Below, piece after piece: positions 45,691 to 55,851 of a stretch of 64,000 bases of DNA. A program made the translations under genes and the position numbers. Under the pieces are notes generated by a model. The model did no database searches. It was not told the DNA's origin and saw only the letters and a list, made by a program, of their open reading frames with translations. How positions within the stretch are numbered: the stretch's first letter is position 1; each line of letters begins with the position of its first letter. Source of the DNA: Piezodorus guildinii (taxonomy: Eukaryota > Arthropoda > Insecta > Hemiptera > Pentatomidae); the NCBI GenBank assembly GCA_023052935.1, contig CM041292.1:147374439-147438438 (forward strand), given 5' to 3'.

Positions 45691-46325
45691 CCTGCAATCC
45701 TTTCTCTTCCAAGTTCTCCGATCTCAACGCCCATCGTACATTTCTGATATACTTTCATTTAAATCCTCCATCCACTCCCGCAACAATCGTCCACGGTCTT
45801 CAGACCTGTATATAACGCCTCATCGAACCGCAGCTTTCGACAGATCTTTCCTTATCCGATCCTCGTCCATATAGAATTCTATTCCTTCTTTTATCTGTCA
45901 TTCCAATACTCTTCCTATCTTCAAATCCCGTGTATTCAAATACTTCCTGTCTATCCAATTTTCAAATGACTTCAAGTGATTTGCATATTTCAATAAAAAT
46001 CGGCCGAGAGAAACGATTATTTATCACATTTTATTTTGTATATTAAAGATTTATGAATTTATTTTATGCATAATTTATTTTGCAATGTATATATGAACAT
46101 ATTTTTATTTTTTTATTCTCGTCTAATTTGTTTTTTCTAAATTATTATAAGAAGCTCCCTATGAATTTATAACTATTATTCATTTTCTTTGTTATTTCTG
46201 TTGCTTTTTATTTATTTATTAACTTTTTTTTTTACTCTAAGACATTGAAGCTCTAATTTAATTTGTCTGTATTATTATTCCGAAGGGACTTGTCCCAGAA
46301 TAAATAAAGAATTTATTATTATTAT
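45690..46325 (+). mobile_element. CR1/L2-like LINE 3' end, diverged subfamily
   Basis: ATTTAAATCCTCCATCCACTCCCGC, GTCTTCAGACCTGTATATAACGCC, CGACAGATCTTTCCTTATCCGATCCTC and ATAGAATTCTATTCC align with 32,850-32,990. The 3' UTR ends GGGACTTGTCCCAGAATAAATAAAG and an (ATT)n tail at 46,311-46,328. Frames are broken. More diverged from the 30-kb copy than the one at 62,985 is in its 3' UTR. Confidence 0.8.
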
Positions 46326-46844
46326 TATATGTGTGTGTATTGATTATAACTTTTAATTCATCAAATCAAAAATTATGAGGATTGTAAATATTGATGTTTT
46401 GGCTATAAATTAAAGTAGAATTACATCCAATTTGAAACTCCCTATCTTCCAAAAGTTCAACATCGTAACTTTTCATCACATAATTTTACAAATTCAAGCT
46501 CTGAATTCACGATTGAAAGGAATAATTTACAAAACAATTATCGCTAACATATACTTATCTAATTAATATAACATATACTAATTAAAAAAAAAAAAAAGGA
46601 TCTGTTTATTCCTTGTCACATATATTTATTCAGTAAAAAAGGTATTCAGCGCTACGCTTAAAGCCCTACGTAAACTTTGAAATGAGCGTAGTATATTCTT
46701 CTCGTTGGGCATCATCATAGAATCCTTTTTAAAATTCAGATCACCTGAAAAGTTAAACATAAAAAAAAATTAGGTATTCAAAAAAGTAATTCTTAAAAAT
46801 AAGTAAAAAATTACGGTTACTATTAAAATATAGTAGGTGGGAGG

Positions 46845-47118
46845 GGGTTACCTGTAGCATGGTGGTGAGCATAACAGCCTCTTATGCCCGAGGTCCTGGG
46901 TTCAAACCCGCAGTTGGCCCTAATGGGCGTATGAAATCCTTAGGTATGCCGTCCTTCGGAGGGAACGTTGAAAGGTAGTCCCGAGCCTGTGCTATGTCAG
47001 TTACTCGTTAAACATCCCTATCCTAATTAAACCTGGATAGGCAAAATTTAGGACTCCTACTGTAGCATCGTCCGATTAGCCAGAGCAGCATAAAGGGACA
47101 TTAAATAAATAAATTAAT
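46845..47118 (+). mobile_element. tRNA-derived SINE, full copy
   Basis: The head is CATGGTGGTGAGCATAACAGCC with B box GGGTTCAAACCCGC. The body has GCCGTCCTTCGGAGGGAACG, CCCGAGCCTGTGCTATGTCAG and GACTCCTACTGTAGCATCG. The tail is TTAAATAAATAAATTA. TAGTAGG-TGGGA before and TAGCAGGGTGGGA after the element may be a worn TSD. Confidence 0.85.
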
Positions 47119-47707
47119 AGCAGGGTGGGAAAAAACGAGGTATTTCTAACCGAGATTTTAGATATTCTGTTTCTCAGAAGAAAGGTGGAACTAACTTAGT
47201 GGAAAAGTGGAGGATTTGACATACTCGACTTAGTAGGAGAGTTCCTCATGAGAAAAAGTTGACCACAATGCAGTTCCTCTGAGATGCCATTGACATTGGC
47301 GTCCTAACAGAATGTTTTGCATTCACGGCTCTAATGTTGTTTTCCTGAAAGCCAAACATTTTCACGGGGTGACTCCAAAATATAATCCATACGCTAACAA
47401 CACTTACAGGTTGCGAAAGTATGACACCGAATAAAATCAGTTATGGCAAAAAGAAAGGAGCTGCGTGGATAGAGCATTAGTCTACTGTTATACAGTTCAC
47501 CGGCTGACGCAGAACTATCTATTCTGTTATTTTAGCCATGGAGCGACATTGAGGGTACTAATACGTGAGCCAGCAACGATAAATGCAACTTATTTTACCA
47601 AAAATTTTAGTCTGTTTTATGCAAAGCATATATCATAGTAAAGCAAAAAATAGGCGTCTGCAAATTTGAAACGGGTGGATTACAAAATGGCGGCCATTGA
47701 AAGAGGG
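47119..47707. other. Unassigned higher-complexity stretch
   Basis: Less AT-rich than average, with blocks such as CTGACGCAGAACTATC and AATGGCGGCCATT, but no open frame longer than a few dozen codons and no match to other parts of the window. Confidence 0.35.
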
Positions 47708-47838
47708 AACATCACTCTTTTCTAACGTAATTATGGTTACTATCATGGAAACGGCTCATCCTATGAAGATAATCTATATCATATTAATCATCAAGTATTT
47801 AATTAGCTTTCATTTGAGTGGTAAAAGCCAATTGTATG
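47708..47838 (-). repeat. Family E repeat, left flank of RTE
   Basis: ATCACTCTTTTCTAACGTAATTATGG, ACTATCATGGAAACGGCTCATCC and CATTTGAGTGGTAAAAG occur here. Their inverse complements occur at 53,125-53,290 on the other side of the RTE-like element. On the right the same blocks show a repeat period of about 191 bp. Confidence 0.7.
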
Positions 47839-47839
47839 T

Positions 47840-48588
47840 CTAATATTAATTATTATAATATAGATTTTGATTTAGTTAAATTGAACCACCCCGGAATTAG
47901 AAAACAATTCGTGATAGAAGTAAAAAATTGGTTTGAAGCTTTGGAATCTTTAGATGTGGTTTACCATATTTCCGGAATGTGGAAAATAATAATAAGGAAC
48001 ACGAAGATGTAAATAAATTTTGGGAAGGGATCAGGTATCAGATAATATTAAAGAGGTCGGAAATTTGTGTCTTGGGAAAATCTAAAATAAAAAGAACAAA
48101 CCTTGGTTCGACAGGGATTATCAAATTACGTGTGAAAAAAGAAAAAAAAAAACGCTAAACTGATTTCGTTAAATAATCCAAGCGATAATAACGTAGCTTA
48201 CTTTCAGGTAGTAAAAAATGAGACTTCAAAATTCTTAAAAAATAAGAAAAAAGAGTATCTTAAAGGCAAAATAATAGAAATAGAAAAACACAGAAGCGAA
48301 AATAACGTAAGAGAGATGTACAAAGGTATAAACAAATCGCGTATTTGAATCCCTATTGAATTTGATGCAAATAACTATATAATTCGGATCCGACTGAGAT
48401 ATTAAATAAATTTAAACAACACTTTGGCGGCATTCTAAATACGGAAAGTTATAATCAATCTCCTCACTCTGAATATCAGAGCGCTGAACCATAGATAGAC
48501 GCACCGATTAAAGAGAAAGTCAAAATGGCGATAGGAAAATCAAAACGTTATAAAGCTGTAGAAAATGATAATATCACGAGTGAATAAT
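47840..48588 (+). pseudogene. RTE-like LINE, 5' half, interrupted
   Basis: Broken plus-strand frames give IDFDLVKLNHPGIRKQFVIE, WFEALESLD, then an R/WFDR-like block, EYLKGKIIEIEKHRSENNVREM and YKGINK. This is the linker between the endonuclease and reverse transcriptase of RTE-type ORF2. It ends in the block encoding NITSE, where the I-type element has inserted. The matching continuation begins at 51,723 (KAGGE). The endonuclease itself is absent, so this copy was already 5'-truncated. Several stops and frameshifts. Confidence 0.75.
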
Positions 48589-51445
48589 GGAACTAGAGGT
48601 CTTTTTGGGAGGTATTCCATGGTTCAATAAAGAATGTAAATTAGCTATTAAGAATCGCCGGAGAGCGTACAAAAAGTTTCTAAAAAATATGACCTTAGAA
48701 AATTTTATCGAGTATAAAAAATATCGAGCCATATGCAGAACTACCTTTAGCCATTATAAAAAGGAATCTTGGAAACAATTTGTTAGTTCTATAAATTCTG
48801 CAACAACTTCCGCGACGGTCTGGAACAAAGTCCGCAAACTAACCAAAAACGTATCCTCTCCCAACCTCACCCTCTTAGTTAATGGAAGACTGACTGACAA
48901 CCCCCTAACCGTTTCAAATACATTTGCCGATTTTTTCTCTAATATATATAATCAAAATAGAAACAATAATACTGACAGCAACACCATCCCCAATGAAATA
49001 GAAATTTGTAATAACCTAGATGACTCCACATCATTCTACAACATTCGATTTACAATTTGGGAATTGAAAGAGGTCTTAAACTCAGTGAAAGGATCATCAC
49101 CTGGTCCCGACAACATTCACTACGAAATGATTAAAAATTTACCCAACGATACTCTTCAATGGCTCCTTGACTATTTTAATCATATCTGGTCCATAGGAGG
49201 CTTTCCGAATGGCTGGCGTGACTCCATTGTGGTTCCCATTCTAAAAACAGGTAAAGATAAGAGGTTACCAACTAGCTACCGCCCGATCTTCCTTACTAGC
49301 TGCCTTGGCAAAACCATGGAACGGATGGTGAACAAAAGATTAAAGTGGATGATAGAAAGAGGAAAGCTTCTACAACCTTATCAATCTGGATTTCGCAAAG
49401 GGTGCTCCACGATAGATCACTTGGTTGTTGTGGAAGCCGAAGCACAATATTCTTTTATCAATAACCAGTTACTAGGAGCAATATTCTTTGATATGGTAAA
49501 AGCTTTCGATTGTATTTCCCATGCCGTTATTCTACGCAAACTAGCCTCAATTGGAATAAGGGGCCAAATGCTTGTTTTCATTAAACAATTTCTGACTAAT
49601 CGCCATTTCAGAGTTAGGGTTGGCTGCGAACTTTCTGAAAATAGTTCTCAAAACAGCGGTGTCCCTCAGGGCTGCGTCCTTAGCCCGACCCTTTTCTCCC
49701 TGGCAGTGAACGGCTTGGGTCTTAACCTTCCAAGAGGAGTGAAACCATTACTATTCGCTGATGACATGGCAATTATCTACAGATCCCACGACATTAGGGA
49801 TATTCAAAATAGACTGCAGGAAACTCTCAATCGGCTGAACAACTGGTCAATATCTAAAGGACTCCACTTCTCACCAGAAAAAACTAAATGTCTGCTCTTC
49901 AGCCGAAAGCGGAATACACAACTACTACCTGAATTGTACTTAGGGAACACAAAATTACCATTTACTACTTACCACAAATTCTTAGGCTTGACATTTGACA
50001 GAAAACTGACCTGGGAACATCATATATCCATCATAAAAGCACGGGCTATGAAAAAATTAAACATACTGCGAGTTCTCAGCGGCACTACTTGGGGTTCAGA
50101 CAGGAAAACTTTATTAATACTCTATAAAAGTTTGATAGGTTCAAAACTTGAACATGGGTCATTTATATATGCTTCGGCACACCCACGAATTCTCGCCAGG
50201 CTCGACACAGTACTTCATGCAGGAATTAGAATATCCACTGGGGCTTTTCGAACCAGCCCTATCCTTAGCTTATGTTCAGAAGCCGGAATTCCGCCTCTCA
50301 TTTTTAGACGACAAAAACTTGCCATAAATTATATTTCCAAATTATACCCACAGACAAATCATCCCACACACAGATACATATTTAAACCTAAATTTACCAG
50401 AGCCTTTCGAAACAAAGTCAATGCGACCCTTCCGTTAGCAGAAAGAATTTCCTCCGCTTCCTCTTTACTTAGAGACCTTCCACTGTATAAAATAAACTCC
50501 CATGATAAAACCCCACCATGGACTCACCAACCACCTAAAATATTCCTTCAACTTTCCAACCTCTCCAAAAGAAATGCTTCCCCTCCCGAATTCAAAAACA
50601 GACTAACACAGATTATTCAAACCATTCCTGAACCCTTTTTAATTTACACCGACGGTTCTAAATCAGATACCTCTACAGCTTCCGCTTTCGTGACCCATAA
50701 CTCGACACACAAATTCAAACTGCATAATCTATGCAATATTTACACAGCCGAACTACACGCAATAGCCTCAGCTCTACAGTTCTGTATGAAAATAAATGAA
50801 GACCAAATCGTAATACTAACCGATTCCCTAAGCGCAATTAAAGGTTTGCAGAACTTGTATCCAAATCATCCCATACTAGTTCGCACTCACTCTCATATAG
50901 CTGCGTTGCGAAACCTGGGCAAGTCGGTAAGCTTCGTGTGGGTGCCGAGCCACGTGGGAATTACCGGTAACGAGCTTGCGGACCGGGCAGCGAAGCAGGC
51001 GCTCACACTGCCAGGGAGAGGAACAGCCATCTTGACACCGTCTGAACTCAGTGAACCGCTCAGAAAGCAAGAAGATGACCGATGGCAGAAAATGTGGGAC
51101 GATAGCCAGGTAAGCAAACTGAAGCATATAAAACAAACAGTGAAACCCTGGTCTACATCTAGCCGTAGCAGCCGGAGGGAGGAGGTCGCGTTGACCCGGC
51201 TAAGGATAGGACACTCGCGGCTGACGCACTCTTATCTTTTTGCTAGGCAGCCGGTGCCCCGATGCCAGCACTGTGATGGAACCCTTACCATTCGGCATAT
51301 TTTTCAAGAATGCCCTTATTATTCATCACACCTGAATAAAATTGGACTAAGCCCGAATATTTCAGCGGTGCTGGGTGATAGAGAGAAAACCATTGAATTA
51401 GTTTTTGATTTTCTTAAGGAGCAATCATTATTATCAAAATTATAA
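48587..51445 (+). CDS. I-type reverse transcriptase + RNase H
   Basis: 952 codons without interruption. RT: SSPGPDNIHYEMIK (about residue 165), SYRPIFLTSCLGK, QSGFRKGCSTIDHL, IFFDMVKAFDCISH (catalytic D), SGVPQGCVLSPTLF and LLFADDMAIIY (catalytic DD, about residue 400). RNase H from about residue 685: YTDGSKS, YTAELHAIASAL, LTDSLSA and WVPSHVGITGNELADRAAK carry the D-E-D-D set. A C-terminal CX2CX7HX4C knuckle (RCQHC...HIFQEC) ends the protein. The first ATG spans the insertion joint: AT belongs to the target-site copy and G to the element, so this start is accidental and the protein is really cut off at the front. The intact frame and exact TSD mark a recent insertion. Confidence 0.93.
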   Translation: MELEVFLGGIPWFNKECKLAIKNRRRAYKKFLKNMTLENFIEYKKYRAICRTTFSHYKKESWKQFVSSINSATTSATVWNKVRKLTKNVSSPNLTLLVNGRLTDNPLTVSNTFADFFSNIYNQNRNNNTDSNTIPNEIEICNNLDDSTSFYNIRFTIWELKEVLNSVKGSSPGPDNIHYEMIKNLPNDTLQWLLDYFNHIWSIGGFPNGWRDSIVVPILKTGKDKRLPTSYRPIFLTSCLGKTMERMVNKRLKWMIERGKLLQPYQSGFRKGCSTIDHLVVVEAEAQYSFINNQLLGAIFFDMVKAFDCISHAVILRKLASIGIRGQMLVFIKQFLTNRHFRVRVGCELSENSSQNSGVPQGCVLSPTLFSLAVNGLGLNLPRGVKPLLFADDMAIIYRSHDIRDIQNRLQETLNRLNNWSISKGLHFSPEKTKCLLFSRKRNTQLLPELYLGNTKLPFTTYHKFLGLTFDRKLTWEHHISIIKARAMKKLNILRVLSGTTWGSDRKTLLILYKSLIGSKLEHGSFIYASAHPRILARLDTVLHAGIRISTGAFRTSPILSLCSEAGIPPLIFRRQKLAINYISKLYPQTNHPTHRYIFKPKFTRAFRNKVNATLPLAERISSASSLLRDLPLYKINSHDKTPPWTHQPPKIFLQLSNLSKRNASPPEFKNRLTQIIQTIPEPFLIYTDGSKSDTSTASAFVTHNSTHKFKLHNLCNIYTAELHAIASALQFCMKINEDQIVILTDSLSAIKGLQNLYPNHPILVRTHSHIAALRNLGKSVSFVWVPSHVGITGNELADRAAKQALTLPGRGTAILTPSELSEPLRKQEDDRWQKMWDDSQVSKLKHIKQTVKPWSTSSRSSRREEVALTRLRIGHSRLTHSYLFARQPVPRCQHCDGTLTIRHIFQECPYYSSHLNKIGLSPNISAVLGDREKTIELVFDFLKEQSLLSKL

Positions 51446-51709
51446 AGACCATTCCTAGCCAGTTAGCATTACTAGTATTAGCTTTTTAAACTATTGTTTA
51501 CATAAAATTTTTTTTTTCTTTCTTTATTTTATTTTATTTTTTATTTATTTATTATTTATTTATTTATTTTATTTTATTATTTTTTTCTTTCTTTCTCTCA
51601 ATCACCCATTACCTAATAGTTCTTTTTTTTTATAAAGGTTGAATATGCATATAGTGTCTAGGCGTTGATGACCTTAGGGTTTTACGCCTTAAAACCTAAA
51701 CAAACAAAA
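48589..51709 (+). mobile_element. I-clade LINE, 5'-truncated, exact 13-bp TSD
   Basis: ACGAGTGAATAAT occurs at 48,576-48,588 and 51,710-51,722. Between them lies a 3.1-kb insertion with an RT plus RNase H ORF and a 3' UTR with GTTGATGACCTTAGGG and TTTTACGCCTTAAAACC before the end. The endonuclease and ORF1 are missing. RNase H after RT separates it from the Jockey, CR1 and RTE elements here and places it in the I group. The insertion interrupts an RTE-like LINE between codons for NITSE and KAGGE. Confidence 0.95.
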
Positions 51710-51722
51710 ACGAGTGAATAAT

Positions 51723-53114
51723 TCAAGGCGGGTGGAGAAGCGGGCGTTTCCAAATTACATGTTTTAGTTAAAAAGATATGGGAAAATGAAAAAATGCACG
51801 ATAAATGGAAAAAATCAATACTTATTCCGATTCACAAATAAGGACCTAGGACAGATAGTAACAACTATCGTGGGATCTCTCTTCTCCCAGTATGATATAA
51901 AATATTCTCGTCAATACTAACTAGCCGAATCACGGAATACGCTGAGGAAATTATCGGAGGCTACCAATGTGGTTATAGGCGGAATCGCTCGACTATGGAT
52001 CAAATATTTTCCTTACGTCAAATATTAGAGAAAAAGTTGGAATACAACGGAGTAGTCCATCAACTTTGTATCGATTTTAAAAAGGCTTATGATTCTATAG
52101 ACCGTCAGAAGCTATGTAACATCATTATTGAACAGGGAATACCTAGAAAGTTAGTAAACCTAGTAGAGATGTGTTTGTCGGAAACATTACATAAAGTTAG
52201 AATCGGTCATAATTACTCCGAGAGATTTGAGGTGCGATCCGGTTTGAAACAGGGTGACTCCCTTTCACCTGTTTTGTTTAATATAGCTTTAGAATATGTC
52301 CTAGAAAAGGTGATGTGTACCAAGAAAGGCTTAAATATGGGTGACAAGATACCGATTTTGGGGCATGCCGATGATTTGGTACTGCTAGGTGAAGACACGG
52401 AAACCATACAACTATGTAGAAGTGTGTTAATAAATACTGGTAAAGAAATAGGACTCGAATTATACCAATAAGACAAAAATATATGATTAGTAGCAGAAAC
52501 GGTCGCGATCTTGGTAATATTGATATATCAGGGCACACTTTTGAACACGTAGAGAAATTCAAGTAGTTAGGTTCATTGATAACAAGAAAAAATGTAATCC
52601 AGGAGGAAATGCGTGTTATTATTCAGATGTTAAATTACTTTCCTCGCGGCTTTTATCTAAAAACTTAAAGGTTAGAATTTATAAAATGTTTATTCTTCCG
52701 ACGGTTCTATACGGGTGTGAAGCGTGACCGGTTAGTTTGAAGAGTGAACAATGGCTCAAGGTTTTCAAAAATAAGTTACTGCGTAAAATATTTGGTCCGA
52801 AGAGAGATGAGGCTACTGGGGAGTTTAGAAACTTTTACCCAGTGAATATAATTGAGTTGATACCATCGCGAAGACTCAAATGGGCGAGTAAAGTTGTTAG
52901 GCTTGGTGATGAACGGATTCCGAGAAAGTTGGTATCCGCTGAACCGACAGGTAGGCGTCCGAAAGGTAGGCCGAGGCGTCGATGGGAGGATTGAGTTAAG
53001 GCTGATCTCGGGGGCTTGAACGGTAAACATTGGACGAGCTCTTGTACGCGGAATTTGGTGGTATTGGCATCGAACCTTCGGGTTTGGTAAGCCTATTATT
53101 ATTATTATTATTAT
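51723..53114 (+). pseudogene. RTE-like LINE, 3' half (reverse transcriptase)
   Basis: Continues the element broken at 48,588. It reads KAGGEAGVSKLHVLVKKIW, DSNNYRGISLLPV, QCGYRRNRSTMDQIFSLRQI, then a clean 158-codon stretch (51,995-52,471) with CIDFKKAYDSIDRQKL (catalytic D), SGLKQGDSLSPVLFNIAL and HADDLVLLGED (usual YADD changed to HADD). After a frameshift come LRKIFGPKRDEATGE, SRRLKWASKVVRLGDE and GRRPKGRPRRRWED. The tail is (ATT)n at 53,092-53,114. Multiple stops make it inactive. Related to the fragment at 27,106. Confidence 0.85.
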
Positions 53115-53395
53115 TAACAACTATCCTATTGGATGAGCGGTTTCCATGATAGTAGCTATAATAATGTTAGAAAAGAGTGATATCTCGTTTTCCTCAAAAT
53201 TATTTTTTTTCTTGTAATACCACTATATTGATGAATATTGTACAAAAAAAAATGTCTTTTACCACTCAAATGCAAGCTTATTAAATACATTATGATTTAT
53301 TTTATAATGGTTATGCTCATACGATGAGCGGATTTCATATCATTTCTGAACTCTATCCGTACCATATCTTTCTTTATATTGAACACACGGTGAAC
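53115..53395 (+). repeat. Family E repeat, right flank, about 1.4 units
   Basis: GGATGAGCGGTTTCCATGAT (53,131) and CGATGAGCGGATTTCATAT (53,322) mark repeat starts about 191 bp apart. CTTTTACCACTCAAATG and GAAAAGAGTGATATCTCG are the inverse of blocks at 47,708-47,838. Confidence 0.65.
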
Positions 53396-54440
53396 TATTT
53401 AATATTTAATCTAAATAAATATACAACAATTTGTTTTTATTTTATAAATTTTGTTAATTTTATATATAATTGCAATTAGCTCCAATTATCATGAAAATTC
53501 ATTTTTAAAAATAGCGAAATAATATTCCTATATTACTACCAAAAACAATTGAACAAATAAACAAAATTAATTTTACCAAACTAAACAACTGAAATGCAGT
53601 TGGTTTAAGTTCAATAGATAGGTTCAAGTTAGGTGGGTAAATTTTAATAGTTTAATTCTATCTCAAAATTTCTAAAATCTTGATGCATTTCGATGGGGCT
53701 AGTCGCTCTCTTCCCGCCACTGTTTTAGGTGTACCAGTACCACGGAATTTACGAAAAGGCCTCTCATATAGTATCATTTCAATCATTCAATCGTTCACTG
53801 AATGCATTCAATCATTACTACATTTATTTAAAATGTTATTACCTTAATTTGATAGCAGTCTTAAAAAATAACTTAAAATATTCGATTTTCAGTTTATGGA
53901 CGTTTACAAATTAAGATTCAATGAGATAATTCTTTATCACAAGAAAACCTTTCTTTAAACTGGATACAGAAGTTGCGTCTTCCTATTCCGTATGATCAAT
54001 CGCAACTCATGAATTATAATTATTGCGAAATCTTTTATTTATTTAAATTGATTCAATGGTTTTTGCAATACAATTTAACCTTCCCTCTCATTTTAGCACA
54101 ATGGACTTTCATAATACATTCTTTTTGATTCATTTCTACACAGTTACTCTCCCATATCTAACTCCTTATGGAATATATTATTAATAAAAATATAAAGAAA
54201 GTAAACAAAATTTATAACAAAAATATCAGTTTTACAAATAGGTCAGTCCTTGGCACAAAAACAAGTGTACGTAATTGTTAGGAATAAGATGAGAATTCGG
54301 TATTTATTAATCAGCCTTATTAAACATAACTTCGAAAGAGTCCATGAATCTTATGATGAATGTTTGAAATACGAGTACCAAAGTAACAATAAAACTTTTT
54401 CGAGCCTCTATTTTATTTAAGAATTTCAGTAATGTTTATT
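53396..54440. other. AT-rich, no gene recognised
   Basis: No supported ORF, tail or known repeat. Confidence 0.4.
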
Positions 54441-54530
54441 AATAAAACCTGGATAAACAAAAGTTAGGACTCCCACTGTAGCATCGTCCGATTAGGCATA
54501 GTATCATAAAATGACGTTAAATAAAGAAAC
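54441..54530 (+). mobile_element. SINE 3' fragment
   Basis: AATAAAACCTGGATAAACAAAAGTTAGGACTCCC, CACTGTAGCATCGTCCG and ATGACGTTAAATAAAG correspond to the last 90 bp of the SINE family. It lies just upstream of the Jockey-type element, whose 5' end is somewhere around 54,535-54,600. Confidence 0.8.
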
Positions 54531-54730
54531 AAACAACAATTTAATTATCTGCTTATTATTATGTAGGATCCTCTACTTGTTAATTACAATTTGGTATGCA
54601 ATGTTGTTTCTAAAATCTTAGATAATAAAATTGAATTGGTTCCCGAAATTCGTGATTGCAAGTTTGAATATATGTGGAAACCAAATACCAAAGTATTGAA
54701 ACTGTGGCAGGACCGGTGGAAGACTGTCCT

Positions 54731-55851
54731 ATGCATCAAGTCAGTCCTCAATGTGAGGATGAAGAAATCGGAAAACGCAGGAGTACGGACGAAAACGGTT
54801 TTTTCAACCCAAAGAAAGTAGCTAAGAGAGTTGACCCTCGGCTGGAAGCGAGAGGGTTAATAAATGTTTCTAACCGTTTCGAAGTCTTAAATACCGCACC
54901 AACCGAAGTAGATACTAGTATTCCTGGTACCAGCTCCTCAAATAGTAATTCATCTATTAGAAACTACAAACCGCCTTCTATTGTGATCGGTAATGAATTC
55001 TCACCTCTTGAGCTATTAAAAGAATTCAAGAGAAACTCCGTGGAAAAAATATTTTTAAGACGTAGCGCTGATGGCATCAGAATATACAGTGAGAACCAGG
55101 CGGAACTCGAAAAAATCGTATTACTTCTGAAAAATAGCAAATTCGACTACCACACCTTTGCACCAAAAGGATCTATAAAAATAACTAAAAAAATCCTATT
55201 ATTAAATGTAGACATGATTGAGAATATAAATAATAAAAAAATGCATTCAGAGATGTCAAAGGAATACTGGACATAAGGCGGCTTGGAAAAACCTCAGAGG
55301 ATGGTTCAAAGTATGAAATACCTCCTGTCCTAATAACAACAACAGCTGATACGAAAATAGAAGATATAAGAAGAATAAAAGCGATAAACCAGGTATTGTT
55401 CACTGTCGTTGATTTTAAAGAGGATAGAGGAATCCCACAGTGTCACAGGTGTCAAGGTTTTGGTCACACTAAAAACCACTGTGGCAGAAAATTCGTATGT
55501 GTCCGTTGTTCGGGCCCTCATGACATATCACAGTGTCCAAGGCAAGAAAATCCTAGGTGTAAAAATTGTCAAGGCCCGCATGTAGCTTCTTATAGGCTTT
55601 GCGAGAAGCGATTAGAAATAGAATCGAAACTAAAATCTAAAAGAACTCAACCAGTCGTTACATCAGCACAAGAACCCCCTCAACTTACTGAAAACATTCA
55701 ACCAAACTATACGACCTATGCCAACACGATTGCAAATGAAAACCAAAACGCACCACCTCGGATGGAGAAGTTCACGAACATGATGGTTGGATTTATGAAT
55801 AACATCACACAACTAATCCAAACAGTCATCACTCTGGTTAACTCTAAATGA
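54731..55851 (+). pseudogene. Jockey-type ORF1 (gag-like), frameshifted
   Basis: The first in-frame ATG is at 54,731; the frame is open back to a TGA at 54,665. The N-terminal part is polar and basic (GKRRSTDENGFFNPKK), then SNRFEVLN, KPPSIVIGNEF and a central domain with KSNF-like KNSKFDYHTF. At the A7 run 55,235-55,241 the frame must move back one base to continue as NAFRDVKGILDIRRLG. From there it is open to the stop at 55,849. Zinc knuckles follow: CHRCQGFGHTKNHC, CVRCSGPHDISQC and CKNCQGPHVASYRLC, the three-knuckle arrangement of Jockey ORF1, which binds RNA in the transposition particle. A one-base loss in the A run is the simplest cause. Confidence 0.87.

Noticed and set aside
48587..48589. 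Native start codon of the I-type ORF
   Set aside because: The ATG straddles the insertion joint (AT from the target duplication), so it cannot be the family's own start.
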